64,000 nt of DNA, taken from Epichloe hybrida (taxonomy: Eukaryota; Ascomycota; Sordariomycetes; Hypocreales; Clavicipitaceae). Location: positions 2,852,001-2,916,000 of the forward strand of contig JAFEKR010000003.1 in NCBI GenBank assembly GCA_019022495.1. Reading direction: 5' to 3'. Made by a program: the position numbers and the translations under genes. How positions within the stretch are numbered: the first letter of the stretch is position 1; each line of letters opens with the position of its first letter. Of this stretch, positions 34,222 through 46,255 are shown one piece after another. The notes beneath the pieces are model-generated. The model ran no database searches. It was not told the origin of the DNA and worked only from the letters and a program-made list of their open reading frames with translations.

Positions 34222-35153
34222 GCAATATGATCGAGTTGTTAACTCAAGGGGGTGGTTGTTGCTTCTAAAAAAAATCGATTTATTCTGTCTCTGTTTCTCG
34301 CCATGCCTTCAGCTACTTTGAATAGACAGACTCACTCTCATTTGCTTCGGGTGGCCAGTGTGGCAAGTCCCCCTCGCCGCGTTGAAAGTTGTCAAATATT
34401 GCAATCATGGTTGCTTTCCGTGAATATCGAATCCCCTTTTTTTTTTTTTTTTTCTTCCCTCGGACAAATGGTGATACCTACCCAAAAACGGCAAATCAAC
34501 ACCGCAACAAAAGCCGCGTCGCAAATCCATCCGTCCAAAGTTCACTAGCGTGTCCATCCATCCAAGCCATCGCGTCAATCAATCTGGAGAGCGAATGCAA
34601 GCGAATGCGAGCGACTCCAGCCGCCACCACGCACGAAACATGCAGTAGAACCCCCGCCCGCGTCCCCTACGAGTCACGACATGTCAGCTGCAGGCCCGTC
34701 CGGACGAGGCGGTTCATTCGGAGACCAAGAATCATCCATCTTTCCCGGTCCTCTCCTCCCCCCCAAACAAACGACAAGCTTTCATTCGAGAAGGCGCCCC
34801 CATCGCGTGGTCGGCTTTGCTTAGAATGCGGTAATTTTAAGCGATTGCGATGACCTTGCATGGCTGGCTGACTGACTTGCTGGGGGCGGGCCAACCTGGG
34901 CTTGGATAAACTTGGTCTACTGCAACTTTAAAAATGAAGAAAATAAACATAAAGACGCCCAAGGAAGGATTTTTGATTATATATGATGGCCTTGCTGTGC
35001 AGTGATTGTCATGAACGTTTACAAAGAAAAAAAAAAAAAAAAACACAGGACTACCTGGAGAATGTCGACCTCTGATACCACCACGCAAGTACTTGTCCTT
35101 CTTCCTCTTGCGTCCGTGAACGCCGTTGCATTGAGAATCCTTTGCCGAAGCAC
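34222..35153. other. Intergenic region, promoter of the MFS gene
   Basis: Contains poly-T (34437-34453) and poly-A (35029-35043) tracts. No coding sequence is seen. Confidence 0.5.
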
Positions 35154-36944
35154 ATGCCTCCACACCCAGTTCAAGATGAGGGACCAAGGTCCGTATCCGG
35201 ACAGGATCCCATAGCCTCGAGCGATCATGATGCGCAGCCAACGATACCTTTGGTGAGGTTCTGGCTACTGTCCATCGGGTATGATATTTAACACCATCTG
35301 CACCATGTTTCCACCTTGTTGAAAGAATCCCCTCATCTTAACAGTGAACAACTAGTGTCTGCCTCGGCCTGTTCCTCTCCATGATCGACACCTCCATCGT
35401 GGCAACGAGCCTCTACAGCATCGGCACCGAGTTCGGCAACGTAGCCGACGCCAACTGGGTGGCCCTTGCCTACACCCTCGCCTACATGGGCTGTGCTATC
35501 GTCTTCTCCCGGATATCCGACATCGTCGGTCGTCGAGATGCCTTTGTCGCAGCATACGTGCTCTTTGTGGCCTTCTCACTCGCTTGCGGGTGGTCCAAGA
35601 ACATGCGTCAGCTCGTCGCCTTTCGTGCGCTCCAAGGCATGGGCGGCTCGGGCCTGTACTCGCTGACCATGATCATGCTGCCCGAGATGAGTCCAGTCCA
35701 TCTCCGGCAGCATATCGGTGCCATGGTGGGCTTCGTCGTCGCCATGGCCGGTGTCCTGGGACCTGTGCTGGGCGGCCTGCTGACGAGCTACACATGCTGG
35801 AGATGGGTGTTCTGGGTCAACGGCCCCGTCGGAGCCGCCTCACTGGCCATATTCATTCTCGGCTGGCCGAAAGAGGAGCACCGTCCGGTCCTGCATAAGC
35901 ATTCGTGGAAAGGGCTGGATTACCCCGGCGCATTTCTTACCATCGCCGCCGCCGTCCTCGTGGTGTTTTCCTTCCAGAGTGCCGGAAATGACCCCGAAGC
36001 CGAAAAGAACACCCAGGGCAACGACTGGATGTCTGTCGTCTTCATCGCTCCCCTGGTCCTAGGTATCGTGTGCTGGATCGCGTTGTTCTCGTGGCAATAC
36101 CTGATCGAGCGACGGTACTCGTCGCGCCTGTCTCCCATTCTCCCGATTCGTCTTTTCCGGCGCGGCATATACACGTCGTGCGTACTCAACACGCTTCTCC
36201 TCGGGTTCCCGTACATGCTCCTGATCTTCGTGGTCCCGCTGCGCGTTCAGGTCGTGGGTGGCAAGTCGGCTCTCCTGGCGGGAGTCATGTTACTGCCCAT
36301 GCTGGTCATGGTTGCCATTGGGAGCGTCGTCAGCGGAGCGGTCAATTCCAAGAAGCAGATGATTGCGGAGTCGCTCCTCGTCGGGTCTTGCCTCATGCTT
36401 CTGGGATGCGGCTTGCTCACGACCCTCTCTACCCGTGAACTGGACTCGGCCAAGCTGCTGGGCTTCGTCACCTTCTGCGGCCTTGGCTTCGGGCTCACGG
36501 TTTCGTCTTCTACCATGATTGCATCTCTCGAGGCTCCTCCAGAAGACTACGGTAAGTCGACCCCATCCAGAGTTTGAAACTTGGTGCTTGAGGCTGACCG
36601 TCTCAAAATCAGCTTCCGCGCAGGGCATTCTTTCCCAAATGCGCATTCTGGGAGGAAGCTTGGGTATCGCCGCTTCCACGGCAATCCTGCACAGGGAGAT
36701 GAGCGGCGGGGCTTCTTTGCATGTTGTCAGAAGAGGCGCTGGGCGGGGAGCTGGACGGGGAGCCGCGTCGGAGGAGGATCGTGTCCGGGTCATGTACGCG
36801 GAAGCATTCCGCACAGACATGGTTGTCGCAACTGTCATTTCGGCCTTGGCCGTGTTGTTTACTGTTGTGGCCTTGCAGCAGGGTCGTAGGCGGGCGAGAC
36901 GACGACGTGAAGAAGAAGACCAGAGGGCATCCACCAAATCTTGA
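35154..36944 (+). CDS. MFS multidrug-type exporter (14-helix DHA2-like)
   Basis: Three exons, 35154-35278, 35356-36551 and 36613-36944, all with canonical GT-AG ends and matching phases, give 550 residues. A short hydrophilic N-terminus precedes the first helix (FWLLSIGVCLGLFLSMIDTS). Typical proton-antiporter signatures follow: DxS in helix 1 (MIDTSIVATSL), motif A SRISDIVGRRDAF in the loop after helix 2, RALQGMGGSG (motif B) and GVLGPVLGGLL (motif C). About 14 membrane segments can be counted. The C-terminus is basic (RRRARRRREEE). It should export small molecules from the plasma membrane or into the vacuole; the substrate is unknown. The position beside GST and DOPA-dioxygenase-like genes suggests export of a toxic or secondary compound. 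Confidence 0.93.
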
Positions 36945-38127
36945 ACTGGCAACATGTAGTAGGTACAGCAGTCAGCTTTGTAAGCACCTAGTCACCAGAT
37001 GCGCATCCGGGTGAGGACCCGCGATGCCTTCTGTGAAGCAGACGCGCGCCCAGTTGCAAAACACGGCAGCCATGTGGATGAGAATGTGCTTCCGGTGTCG
37101 GTGTCGGTGTCGGTGTTGGGATGGGAATTCGGGAATACCATACCTGCGCCGAGGCGTCAGGCCTTCTCCTCTGTTCAAACTGTCAGCGTGAATCTGCATC
37201 TCATCCTCATCCGTCTCCATGGCCATCTTGACCATATCCGTCGTCTTCTGTCTCGAGGACAGTCAGTCTCTGTAGCAGTTGATCGTGCCATTTCGTCCAA
37301 GGCCGGACGGAAAGCACCACACTTTCCGTCTTGACACACGTCGACACGGCGCGTTAGAGCAAACGCTTTATTGGAGAGAAAAGTCTTTATTGTCTACAGA
37401 GCACGCGCCCTCACGCTCACTGGCATGGCACAGGCTTCGATTGCAATGGGATTGCAATGGTGACCCAAGGCAGATATAGACTATTCAATGTACACCTAGT
37501 TCTCCACATCCTCCATTCTGTGATGGAGCACTAACCATCCTCGCCTCCCATCTCATAGAAGTCTCGTCGTGTGTGCCAGACAACACATACACAACAGTCT
37601 CCCATAGATCTCATTCCTCTTGTTTTAACCCATCGGAGGGCACGATAGAGGAATTATTATGAGAAAAAAAAGGGGGAAAAAAATCCGAAATGGGTGTGTC
37701 AAATAACGTCAAAATAAAAAATAAAAATGAGCCAGTTCACCGGAATGAGAGCTCGAAGAAAATCGCAATATGTGGCTCTCAATTCCTAGTCTTTTGGTGT
37801 GCCTAGGCATGATGGTGAGAAATCGCCGGCAGTCAAGTAAAGTTCCAGAGACTGCGCGTTGAATCGTCTTCGAATTACCGGGCCTGAATCAGATATGTGG
37901 ATGACAGAAGATGGGTCAGGTAGCTCCATGCGTGGTTTCGCCTAAGGGATCGTCATCTTGTTCTTTGGTCTGTTGAATCATCCCGAATCGGATATCATCC
38001 CAGACTCCGAGTCATGACATCCAGAAGCAAATTCTCCCGCAAGGATATCGAAGCTCAAAGGTAAAAGAAGAAAAAGAAATAAACGGTACAGGTTTCTTGA
38101 GGGTGTCAAGACGAGTCACACCCACCT
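36945..38127. other. Convergent intergenic region
   Basis: 1.2 kb between the 3' ends of the MFS gene and the MSB2-like gene. A GTGTCG hexamer repeat lies at about 37095-37115. No gene is recognised. Confidence 0.5.
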
Positions 38128-40689
38128 TCATCGTCTCTTCAGTTCCAGCCAAGAGTTTTCCGTGGCGACAGGAGCTGAGATATTGGCGGTTCGAGCAGAG
38201 TGGCCGCCGCTACCGTGGGAATCGCGGGCACCAGCAGCGCCATAGGTGGAAACATCTCGGCTATAGAGAGCGCCTCCCATCAAAGCAGGGCTGCCGTTGC
38301 CATTGTATCGCATCTCTGAGGAGGCTGGGCTGCTGGTGATGGAACTAGCTCGGCGATGGCCTTGTCGCTTGCGCTTGTAACGTCGAGCGATGATGAACAT
38401 GGCCGCACCGTACATGGCACTGAATCCCAGTGCTGCAATAGCAATACCTGCAGTAGTGGCCTTCTGCTTGGAGGACTGGTTGCCACCGTTGCCGGAGCCG
38501 AAAGCATCATTGCTGTTATTGTTACCATTGCCACCGCCGTTGCTTTCACCGCTGCTATTGGAGCTGCCATCGTTTAAATTACCGCGGATGCGAATTTGCA
38601 TTTCAATGAGATCCGTCAAATTGCGAACAATAGGGTCGGTGTTATGGTAGAAGACCGAGTTGGTCGAGTATATATCTGTCTGCAGTTTATCCACAAGTGT
38701 GGCGGGGTAATTGAGCTCAGCAATAGTCGCAACAAAACCCCAAGTGTCCTGAGTGTTATATGGCACTAATTTGCATATCTGCAGCTTGTTGACATCGACG
38801 CCACTCGCATCGCTCAGAGCTCGAGGAAGGAATTTGAAGATTTGGGCTGCGGCAACGGTGTTGCTGGAGACGAACAAATAGTTCAAGGGGGACTTGAAGC
38901 CGATATGAATGGGCACTGTGCCTTCGGGCACAGGCTTGTTGGGGTCATCAGGGTAAATAATCTTCGGAATTGTAGTTGGCAGGGCCTGTGACGTGGTGCG
39001 AGTGGCAGTCGTAGTTGGCGCGGTGAATGAGAACTTTGTAGGCTCGATGACAATGGTCGTGGGGAGCCAGTTGTCAGTGTTCGAAACAGTAGCTGTAGGT
39101 CGGATGCTCGTGACGATGGGCTTCGTGGTCGGTGTCTGAACAGTGCTCTGTGACGCGGTTGAAGTGCTCTGTGACGCGGTGGAAGTGCTCGTTGTCGGAA
39201 TCACAGTTGGCTTAGCGCTAGTCGATTTTGTAGTCGTGTGAGAGACAGTCAAAGTCGAGTTGCCAACACGGGCGAGAGTGGACGGCAACCTGGTCTGACT
39301 CGTGGTTGGAGTGGTGACAGTATTACCACTGGTGACTGGGAGATCAGTCACTTTCGTCGGGGTTGTGACGAATCCGGTCGTCGTTGTCCCATCGGCGATG
39401 GGAATGACCCTGGTGGTGGATGTGGGCAAGCCCGTTGCGATGGTTGAGCCAGAGGTCGTCTTCGTCAGTGGAACCACGGTGGTGCCGTTGCTGGGCAGTA
39501 ACGACACAGGAGAGATTTTGGTGGATGAGCCTCCAGTGGGGAGCAGCAGCGTCAAGGATGGTGTCGTCAAGGATGGTGTCGAGGATGACAAAAAGCCCGA
39601 CGGAGTCTTTGTCGTTGTTGGTCCGACCCTCGAGTTCGTCGTCGTGGAACCTCCAGTAGAGAGTGGCAATGGCAACGGCAATGGCAGTGTTGGCAGTAGA
39701 CCAGAGGGGGTTTTCGCTGCTGAGGAGCCAGTCGTCGAGTTTGCCGTCGTAGAGCCTCCAATAGGGAGTGGCGATTCCAGTTGTGGCGGAAGGCCAGAGG
39801 GAGTTCCCGTTGATGGGGGTCCGGTCGTTGTTGTACTCGCCGTAGCACCAAATGGGCCTCCCGTTGCTGATGCGCCCGTTGATGGAACAGGAGCCGTCGT
39901 CGACATAGTCTGGATGACGGTGGTGCTCGATGGCCCAGGCAGAAGAAGAGTAGCAAGTGTACCGATCGGATCCAAAATGCCTCCTCCAGTAGTGCTAGTT
40001 GTCGCGGGTGCAGTGTTGTTGACAGCCGGGGGGGCATCGACGGAACTTGGCCGTGCCGTGCTTGCCTCACTTGTTGGGTCTTTGGCAGTAGGGGGCTCCT
40101 TAGAGCTGGGCACGATACCCGTTGGGCCAATAAGAATGACGGAGTCGGTAGACAGGTTCTTCGTGCGGGAGCTTGGCAGCTGCTTCGACTCAGTGTCCCT
40201 GGTGGTTGGGTAAATTGTAATTTTAGGCAAGCCTGATCCGGAGGTAATGGTGGAAGACGCGGTCTTGGACTCGGTCGAGTCCGAACCAAAGATCCCTGAA
40301 ACAAGATCGCCCAGCAGGTCTCGCTTGGTTGTCGATGACGACCTGGTGGTGGGTGGGCCGGTGGAAGAGGACGATTCGGATGTGGTGATCGTCGTCGTCG
40401 TCGTGGGTTCGCCGGTGGAAGAGGACGATTCTGATGTGGTGATCGTCGTCGTCGTCGTGGGTTCGCCGGTGGAAGAGGACGATTCTGATGTGGTGATCGT
40501 CGTCGTCGTCGTCGTCGTCGTCGTGGGGTTGCCGGTAGACGAGGACGATTCGGATGTGGTGATCGTGGTGTTGATGTATTCCCTCTTAATGTCCCGAGGG
40601 AAATAGATTCGAGGTCGCTCCGGCTGGTTGGCAGCAACAGAGGTTGCCATAGCCAAGGCCGAAGCCAGAACCAATGACTTGGCATACAT
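38128..40689 (-). CDS. MSB2: Msb2-type signalling mucin
   Basis: Single exon, 853 residues. An N-terminal signal peptide (MYAKSLVLASALAMATSVAA) is followed by about 500 residues of Ser/Thr/Pro-rich mucin sequence with tandem units ITTSESSSSTGxPTTTTT near residues 40-120. A conserved extracellular block begins VPIHIGFKSPLNYLFVSS and includes QIFKFLPRALSDASGVD. Then come a glycine/asparagine linker, one membrane helix (IAIAALGFSAMYGAAMFIIA), a basic stop-transfer run RRYKRKRQ and a short cytoplasmic tail ending near ISAPVATENSW. This layout is that of Msb2, the surface sensor feeding the Cdc42-linked MAPK pathway, which in plant and insect pathogens controls infection structures. The role here is inferred from the family. 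Heavy O-glycosylation is expected. Its upstream non-coding region is 4.8 kb. Confidence 0.93.
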   Translation of the reverse strand: MYAKSLVLASALAMATSVAANQPERPRIYFPRDIKREYINTTITTSESSSSTGNPTTTTTTTTTITTSESSSSTGEPTTTTTITTSESSSSTGEPTTTTTITTSESSSSTGPPTTRSSSTTKRDLLGDLVSGIFGSDSTESKTASSTITSGSGLPKITIYPTTRDTESKQLPSSRTKNLSTDSVILIGPTGIVPSSKEPPTAKDPTSEASTARPSSVDAPPAVNNTAPATTSTTGGGILDPIGTLATLLLPGPSSTTVIQTMSTTAPVPSTGASATGGPFGATASTTTTGPPSTGTPSGLPPQLESPLPIGGSTTANSTTGSSAAKTPSGLLPTLPLPLPLPLSTGGSTTTNSRVGPTTTKTPSGFLSSSTPSLTTPSLTLLLPTGGSSTKISPVSLLPSNGTTVVPLTKTTSGSTIATGLPTSTTRVIPIADGTTTTGFVTTPTKVTDLPVTSGNTVTTPTTSQTRLPSTLARVGNSTLTVSHTTTKSTSAKPTVIPTTSTSTASQSTSTASQSTVQTPTTKPIVTSIRPTATVSNTDNWLPTTIVIEPTKFSFTAPTTTATRTTSQALPTTIPKIIYPDDPNKPVPEGTVPIHIGFKSPLNYLFVSSNTVAAAQIFKFLPRALSDASGVDVNKLQICKLVPYNTQDTWGFVATIAELNYPATLVDKLQTDIYSTNSVFYHNTDPIVRNLTDLIEMQIRIRGNLNDGSSNSSGESNGGGNGNNNSNDAFGSGNGGNQSSKQKATTAGIAIAALGFSAMYGAAMFIIARRYKRKRQGHRRASSITSSPASSEMRYNGNGSPALMGGALYSRDVSTYGAAGARDSHGSGGHSARTANISAPVATENSWLELKRR
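40365..40570. repeat. In-frame tandem repeat inside the mucin gene
   Basis: Three to four copies of a unit of about 60-80 bp (GATGTGGTGATCGTCGTCGT...) encode the ESSSSTG plus poly-Thr mucin repeats. GTC runs of different length separate the units, so the copy number is likely to vary between strains. Confidence 0.9.
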
Positions 40690-43600
40690 GATTGTGCAGA
40701 TTGTCTGGTCTCGAGCTTGCCGGTTGATTTAATTTGTTGGGTTGTAAAAATATGTATTTCTGTTGGAGCAGTATGTACTAGACACGAATGAGTATTTTGA
40801 AGCAATTGTCATGGTCGTACACGCGAGAAACTGACCGATAGAAAAACGATAGAACGAGTGTACTTGACGCAAGTGCCAATGAGTGTATTCTGCAACTGTC
40901 AGTTAGTGGCTATCCTTGTTTTTCGTGTCTTGGTTGCTCGGGTGGAGGTCTTGGCAATCGACTTCGAGATACAAAGTAGCCCCGTGTTGCAAGACATCAT
41001 TGACAGTGGCATGCATGGCAAGTACGCTATGCTTTGTGATTTCTATCCGGCCAGTCCAGCCAAGCTAAATTATGACCTCGATTCGAGAGAGGTGTCAGGG
41101 CCACTCACGTCTATTTCCAAGCAAACGATAATATGTATATTGGCGAAGAAGCAGTAATGATAGACAATGTTGCAGAGCGAGGATAAAGGAGCGACTAGAC
41201 GATATCAAACTCGTCCAAACATGCAAAGCAACCGAGATGGCGAAATTCGTCCGTGACAGCGTTTGTCCTGAGGTCAAGCGTCGGGGTTGCGTCGAAGACA
41301 GCGGTCAGTCGTCAACGTGCATTTGTCTCCCTGTGCCTCCAGGACACCAACAAACTCTCGATGGAGTAGAATGAGTTTAAAGGATTGAACGCGCGACGAA
41401 AAGCGCAAGGTTGTCGAGGATCGCAAGGAGACGTCGTCGCCTGGGAAGCGCGGGTGACGGGTCGAGAGGGCTTGGGGATGAAGGAGGAGGGAAAAGAAGG
41501 TCAAGGGGCGCGAGTAAGAAGATGTGTTGAAGCGCAAAGGACGCACCACAGAGACGGGGGGGGGGGAATGGGCGGCGGAGAATGGAAACACGACAGGGCG
41601 AGGGGCGTGGGTGGATGGGGAAATAATGGCAAAGGCGACCAGGCAGGAGACCAAAAAAAACTTGCACTCTGACGGGAGGGAGCACCGATGCGTCTGGTGG
41701 TGGTACCGCCAGACGGAGTGCCACCATCCATCCATCTGGTTCTGGTCGTCCGGTCTGATCTGGCCTGGTCTGGGTCTCCTGGAGCACCAGCGCAGCGCAG
41801 CACAGTGTGCCACAAGACCAAACAGAACAAGGCACAAGCACTCACAAGCACTCGCAAGCACAGGGCGTTGAACCACGGCCGTTGAGAAGACGCAGCCGCC
41901 CGCAGCGTGCTAGCGCGCTGGAGCGAAAATGAGCCAGCATTCATCAATCCGCATGTACATACGGACTACATACGTCCGTAGTGGGAGCACAATGCAGTGG
42001 GGCTGGTGGAGGTTGCCAGCATTCAACACGGTGGGTCCACACAAAGACACATTGGACGTGCTGGGGGGCTGACCGGCACGCTACTCGCTGCTCGCTCGCT
42101 ATGATAGTCTTCTCAAAGCAGATTGCACTCGCACTACAGAGTAGTTGTCATTAGTCGGATCACGGACATGGGCATGGACATGGGTATGTACCCATGTATG
42201 GGGCGTGGGCATGGATGGGCGTGGGCTGGCGGTGCCGTGCCGTGCCACCGTGCCCTTTTGCCTTCTCGCCCAACAGGCGGCCGGCCAGTGCTATCATTGT
42301 CAGTGCGCCATTAAACCTATCGCGGCGACCGTTGCATCATGTCGAATCTTTCTTCTGGTTGATTATTGCCAATTCCGGGAGAGGTGCTCAACTTGCAAAA
42401 TTGTGTGAAGCTGGCGCATCTCATCCAACTGTGACCCGCACTGTAATATTGTGTCTACAAGTTCCTACATAGACCGCGTACAACCGCGTACAACCGCGTG
42501 ATGTGCAGTTAGCATTTAGTTGATGACATTGGTTGATGACATTTTATCCATTGGTCAACGCATCTTCCCTGGCATGAGGGCCCACTGGGGGCTTATGTAA
42601 ACGCGTCGAGGTGATCAGTCAGACAGACTACTAATACCCCAGCTACTAATACCCCAGCCCGGTCTTAGGAATGCATGAGCACCACAAGTTTGCAGAGATG
42701 ATGAGGTACCAAGCGAAATCTGGGCATAACATCAAGCTACACCCTCCAAGTACTGCATTATGTGTACCAGACACGAGAGGGGCAGTTCTGCACTACCTTC
42801 TTTTACTGGGGCTGGTGTGGACTTGGTGTGGACTTGATGTGGAAGGGCAGAAGGGACGGCGCATTGTGAAGGTGGCTGCTCCTTCCTTGCAATTCGCTCA
42901 TGCATCCTTCTCCCACCGCCACCGCCCCCTTTCTTCGTTGAGAATGCACAATGGAAGGTCGCGAACGAGAACAACTCCAGCTCCAAGCCATCGAAACTGT
43001 TCCTAATACATAATACCAGTATTACCAGACAGGCCAGCAGCAGCCGAGAGAAACTCGCGATTTCTCGTCATTTCCAGAAGCCCAACTCAGGAGGGAGTGA
43101 GCACTTCCGAATCCTGATAGTCTGAGATCCTGACGCTTGTGGAAATTACGTCCTGCAATGTGCAAACGCACTGCGGCTCGGCGTCAGCAATTTTGTGCCG
43201 GAAATTTTGTTCTCTTCTTGGCGGACCGACCAGGCAGTCGCGGACGGGATTATCAGCTCAAGTCTTATCATCAACGAGCTGGAGTTTCAGAGTCCACCCA
43301 GTGGCACGTCACTCTCCCAGTCCTGGTCAGTGCAGTGGTGCGACATGAGTCTGTCCGCAAGGCTTGGCTTCGCGACATTACATGTAGACATGGACCTTGC
43401 TCAGCCGTGATGCCGGCTCACCACCTTGGTAGCTTCCAAGCGATGAAAGCTCACCCCCCAGTTATTCTGGGTTCGCGTGGTTTGTGCCTGAAGCTAGTTA
43501 ATAATAGCACCAGCACTTCAACGCCACAGAGGAGACCTCATCAGGGATAGAGAGGCATGATCATTGGCCCCTCCCGCACCTACCACATCGCGTTGTTCTA

Positions 43601-45457
43601 CCAAGGTCAACAAATAAACAATCCCAATGTGATCCCAGCTACGAAATGATCGAAATGATTGGCTCCGAAGAGACTTTATGAGGCATCGCCACCATGTATC
43701 TCTTAGAAAATGCTGTGGCCTGTTTACATAGAGGGTTTTGCTTATCACACAAAGGACGGCAATCTATTGTTAGGTATTGTCAACAAGCATCACGCCAAGT
43801 CGTCAACTACCATAACCCGTGCGACCAATAAGATTCATGTTATTGTAAACTACTCGGTATTACTCCGTAGGATGATGTGCCACCTCCGCTATGGCACGGG
43901 AAATGGGATGGGGATGGTTCCGTTACCAGCGATACTAGCTCGGCCTTGTTCCCACGAGTTTATTCCACTTGTGTAAAAAAGAAGAAAGAAAAAGAACGGG
44001 TACTACTTGGACAACTCCACTTGCCGGCTTCTGATCTCTTTGCTTCGTCTCGTCTGGAAAGTCCTCCAAAGGACTGTCCCCCTTTCCATCTGTCAGGGGT
44101 AGCCAAGTTCAGCAGATGATCGTCGTTGGTTACTCCGTACTTCAGGTTGATCCCATGCTTCTGATCAGCCACACCTTTGTGGCAGCGATTCGTCTGGCCT
44201 CGATGAGATGTTAATAATAATAATTCGTTCCGTGCCGAGTACAAGGAGTCAGGGCTTCTGCAGCGCCACTCTTGTACGGAGTATTGTACCCAACAAAATG
44301 CATTACATACGGATCTATACTCCGCAAATTGCACAGTCCATCTACAGTACGGACCGTACTCCAGATCGTTCAGACTGGAGCAAGTGCTTCATTCTGTTTC
44401 CGACCGCACGCACGATAATACCCGGCAGTTGAACAACAGTGCAGGATTTAGCGTGTACTAGCCCAGGTGCTTGTCTTGGACAGAAATCTCTTCCAATTCA
44501 GCATAGCCATGCGATGGAGTGAGTACCATGTGATATGACAGGTCAGTCGGTATGTGACAGACCACAGGTTGGGGGGTCCAGGCCAGTTCGTGCCTTCCAA
44601 AGCGAGGACACGCATCCGAGGCTTGTTGAGAGCGAGAAAAGGACAGAGAAAAGCTTCTTTCGGGTCTTTCGGGGGGGATTCTCTGGCCCGTCGTAGGATT
44701 GAATAAAGGCCTTGGGCGACAAGTTCACACAGCATCGCTGACGTGAGTCGTTCCCGTCTTTCCCGCGTTTCCCGCGTACACAATGCAATGGCTGAGACAC
44801 GTCTCTCGCTGCTTCTACATATTCTCTCTCCTCTGGCACTCCCGTGAAGTCTGCCATTGACAGGAATGACGATGGGACAACGACGCGTAGATTGGACCCT
44901 TTGAGAGAGGACATGCGTGAGCATTTCGTCATTGTCATGAATGATGTTCAGACCGAAACGCCGTGCATTGGAATGCCAAGTTGGCGTTTCGTGACATGTT
45001 GACAGAGGCTGCGCCACTTCTGAACTTGAACTTGAGCTTCTTCTACAGGAGTGCCTTCTAAAAGTCCTTTTATATGGGAAACTAGCTTCCCATGTTCGGG
45101 GACCATGTTTGGATCGGACCATGGCAATCCCATGTCCATAGATCTTTGTGAGTTGGACTTTATAGTTTTGGGGTTTAAGATTGCGATTTCTGAAAAAAAA
45201 AAAAAACATATATATATATAGGGTAGCGCAGCGGCTTTTGACGGTTGATCACATGCAATGACCGCCGGCCGTCAAGGACTCAAGGGGCATATTCTGCCGC
45301 CCAGGGGGTGCTCAAGTGCCCCCCAGCTTTAGTGCCCCAGCCTTGGCGCCAGGCGTGATTCCTCACCTCGTTTGCATGTTTTGTGTGTCGCGGCAACCAA
45401 GCACCAGAGACCCCCAGACCTGGAATTGCACCCGTCCGTTCATCCTGCCGCCCAGCC
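40690..45457. other. 4.8 kb gene-free interval
   Basis: I find no coding sequence with family features; the longest frame (44448-45209, minus) has no recognisable domain. The region carries three exact TACTCCGTA/TACGGAGTA 9-mers (43861, 44131, 44275) and relatives, a GGGGGGGG run at about 41561, repeats of GCAAGCACT near 41832-41858, and a poly-A plus (TA)n stretch at 45193-45220. It contains the promoter of MSB2 at the left and of the Erv2-like gene at the right. A long non-coding transcript or an unrecognised small gene remains possible. Confidence 0.45.
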
Positions 45458-46255
45458 ATGGCGCGCCGACAACATCTCACCCTGACGGTGCTTCTCGCTG
45501 CCGTCGTCTTCTTCAGCATGACCTACCTCTTATCCGGCGGCTCATCGCCCATCCGACACGCCGCACCGTTGAGCGCCGGTCGGGATGCTCACCAAGCCGG
45601 TAAACCTGCGGGCCAAAAGTCAACGGCAGCGCCACCACCCGAACCTAAATCCGATTTCGCCATCGACCTCGATGCGATCCCGAGCCTATCTGCAGGCGAT
45701 TCCATAGCACCTAGACTGGAGAACGCGACTCTCAAGTACGTTAGATTCACTCCCATGACCTTGCCGTTCGTTGCTGCCCCTACATAATGGTTCCCGTCCC
45801 GGACACTGACGAATGCACATGGTAGAGCGGAACTCGGACGGGCGACGTGGAAGTTCCTGCACACAATGGTCGCCCGATTCCCCGACAAGCCATCCGAGAG
45901 CGATCGAAAAACTCTCGAGTCCTTCTTCCACCTGCTCGCAAGACTATACCCCTGCGGCGATTGTGCTCGCCACTTCCGCGAGATGCTGGAAAAGTATCCG
46001 CCTCAGACGAGCAGCCGCAACGCCGCTGCGGGATGGTTGTGTGCCTCGCATAACATGGTGAATAAGAGATTGGGCAAGCCGCAATTCGACTGCAACAAGA
46101 TTGGAGACTTTTATGACTGCGGGTGCGGCGATGACGAGAAGGACAAGGGTAAACACAACGAGGAGAAGAGAGGGGTGGATGGGGATGCGCCGATTCTTGG
46201 ATTGAACGGATGGAAGAAACAGACGCGCGAGGTAGCCGCCGCGGATCCTTCATAG
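45458..46255 (+). CDS. ERV2: FAD-dependent sulfhydryl oxidase, Erv2-like (ER)
   Basis: Two exons, 45458-45735 and 45826-46255, joined across a GTACGT...GGTAG intron, give 235 residues. An N-terminal hydrophobic segment (about residues 8-26) acts as signal anchor, placing the enzyme in the ER lumen like yeast Erv2. After a low-complexity linker the Erv/ALR domain starts at about residue 94: RATWKFLHTMVARFP, the redox-active YPCGDC (Cys136-Cys139), HNMVNKRLGKPQFDC with the structural Cys165-Cys182 pair, and a C-terminal DCGCGD, whose CGC (191-193) matches the shuttle disulfide of Erv2. It oxidises thiols with O2 via FAD, giving H2O2, and can pass disulfides to PDI, encoded at 3168. An in-frame upstream ATG at 45383 would precede the signal anchor with 25 hydrophilic residues, so 45458 is preferred. 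Confidence 0.94.

Noticed and set aside
41274..41876. Overlapping long frames on both strands
   Set aside because: Low-complexity sequence with C/T-rich composition; several frames are open at once and none resembles a protein family.
44448..45209. 253-residue minus-strand frame in the MSB2 upstream gap
   Set aside because: No domain, signal peptide or compositional pattern of a real protein; it starts in a poly-Phe stretch from a poly-A tract.
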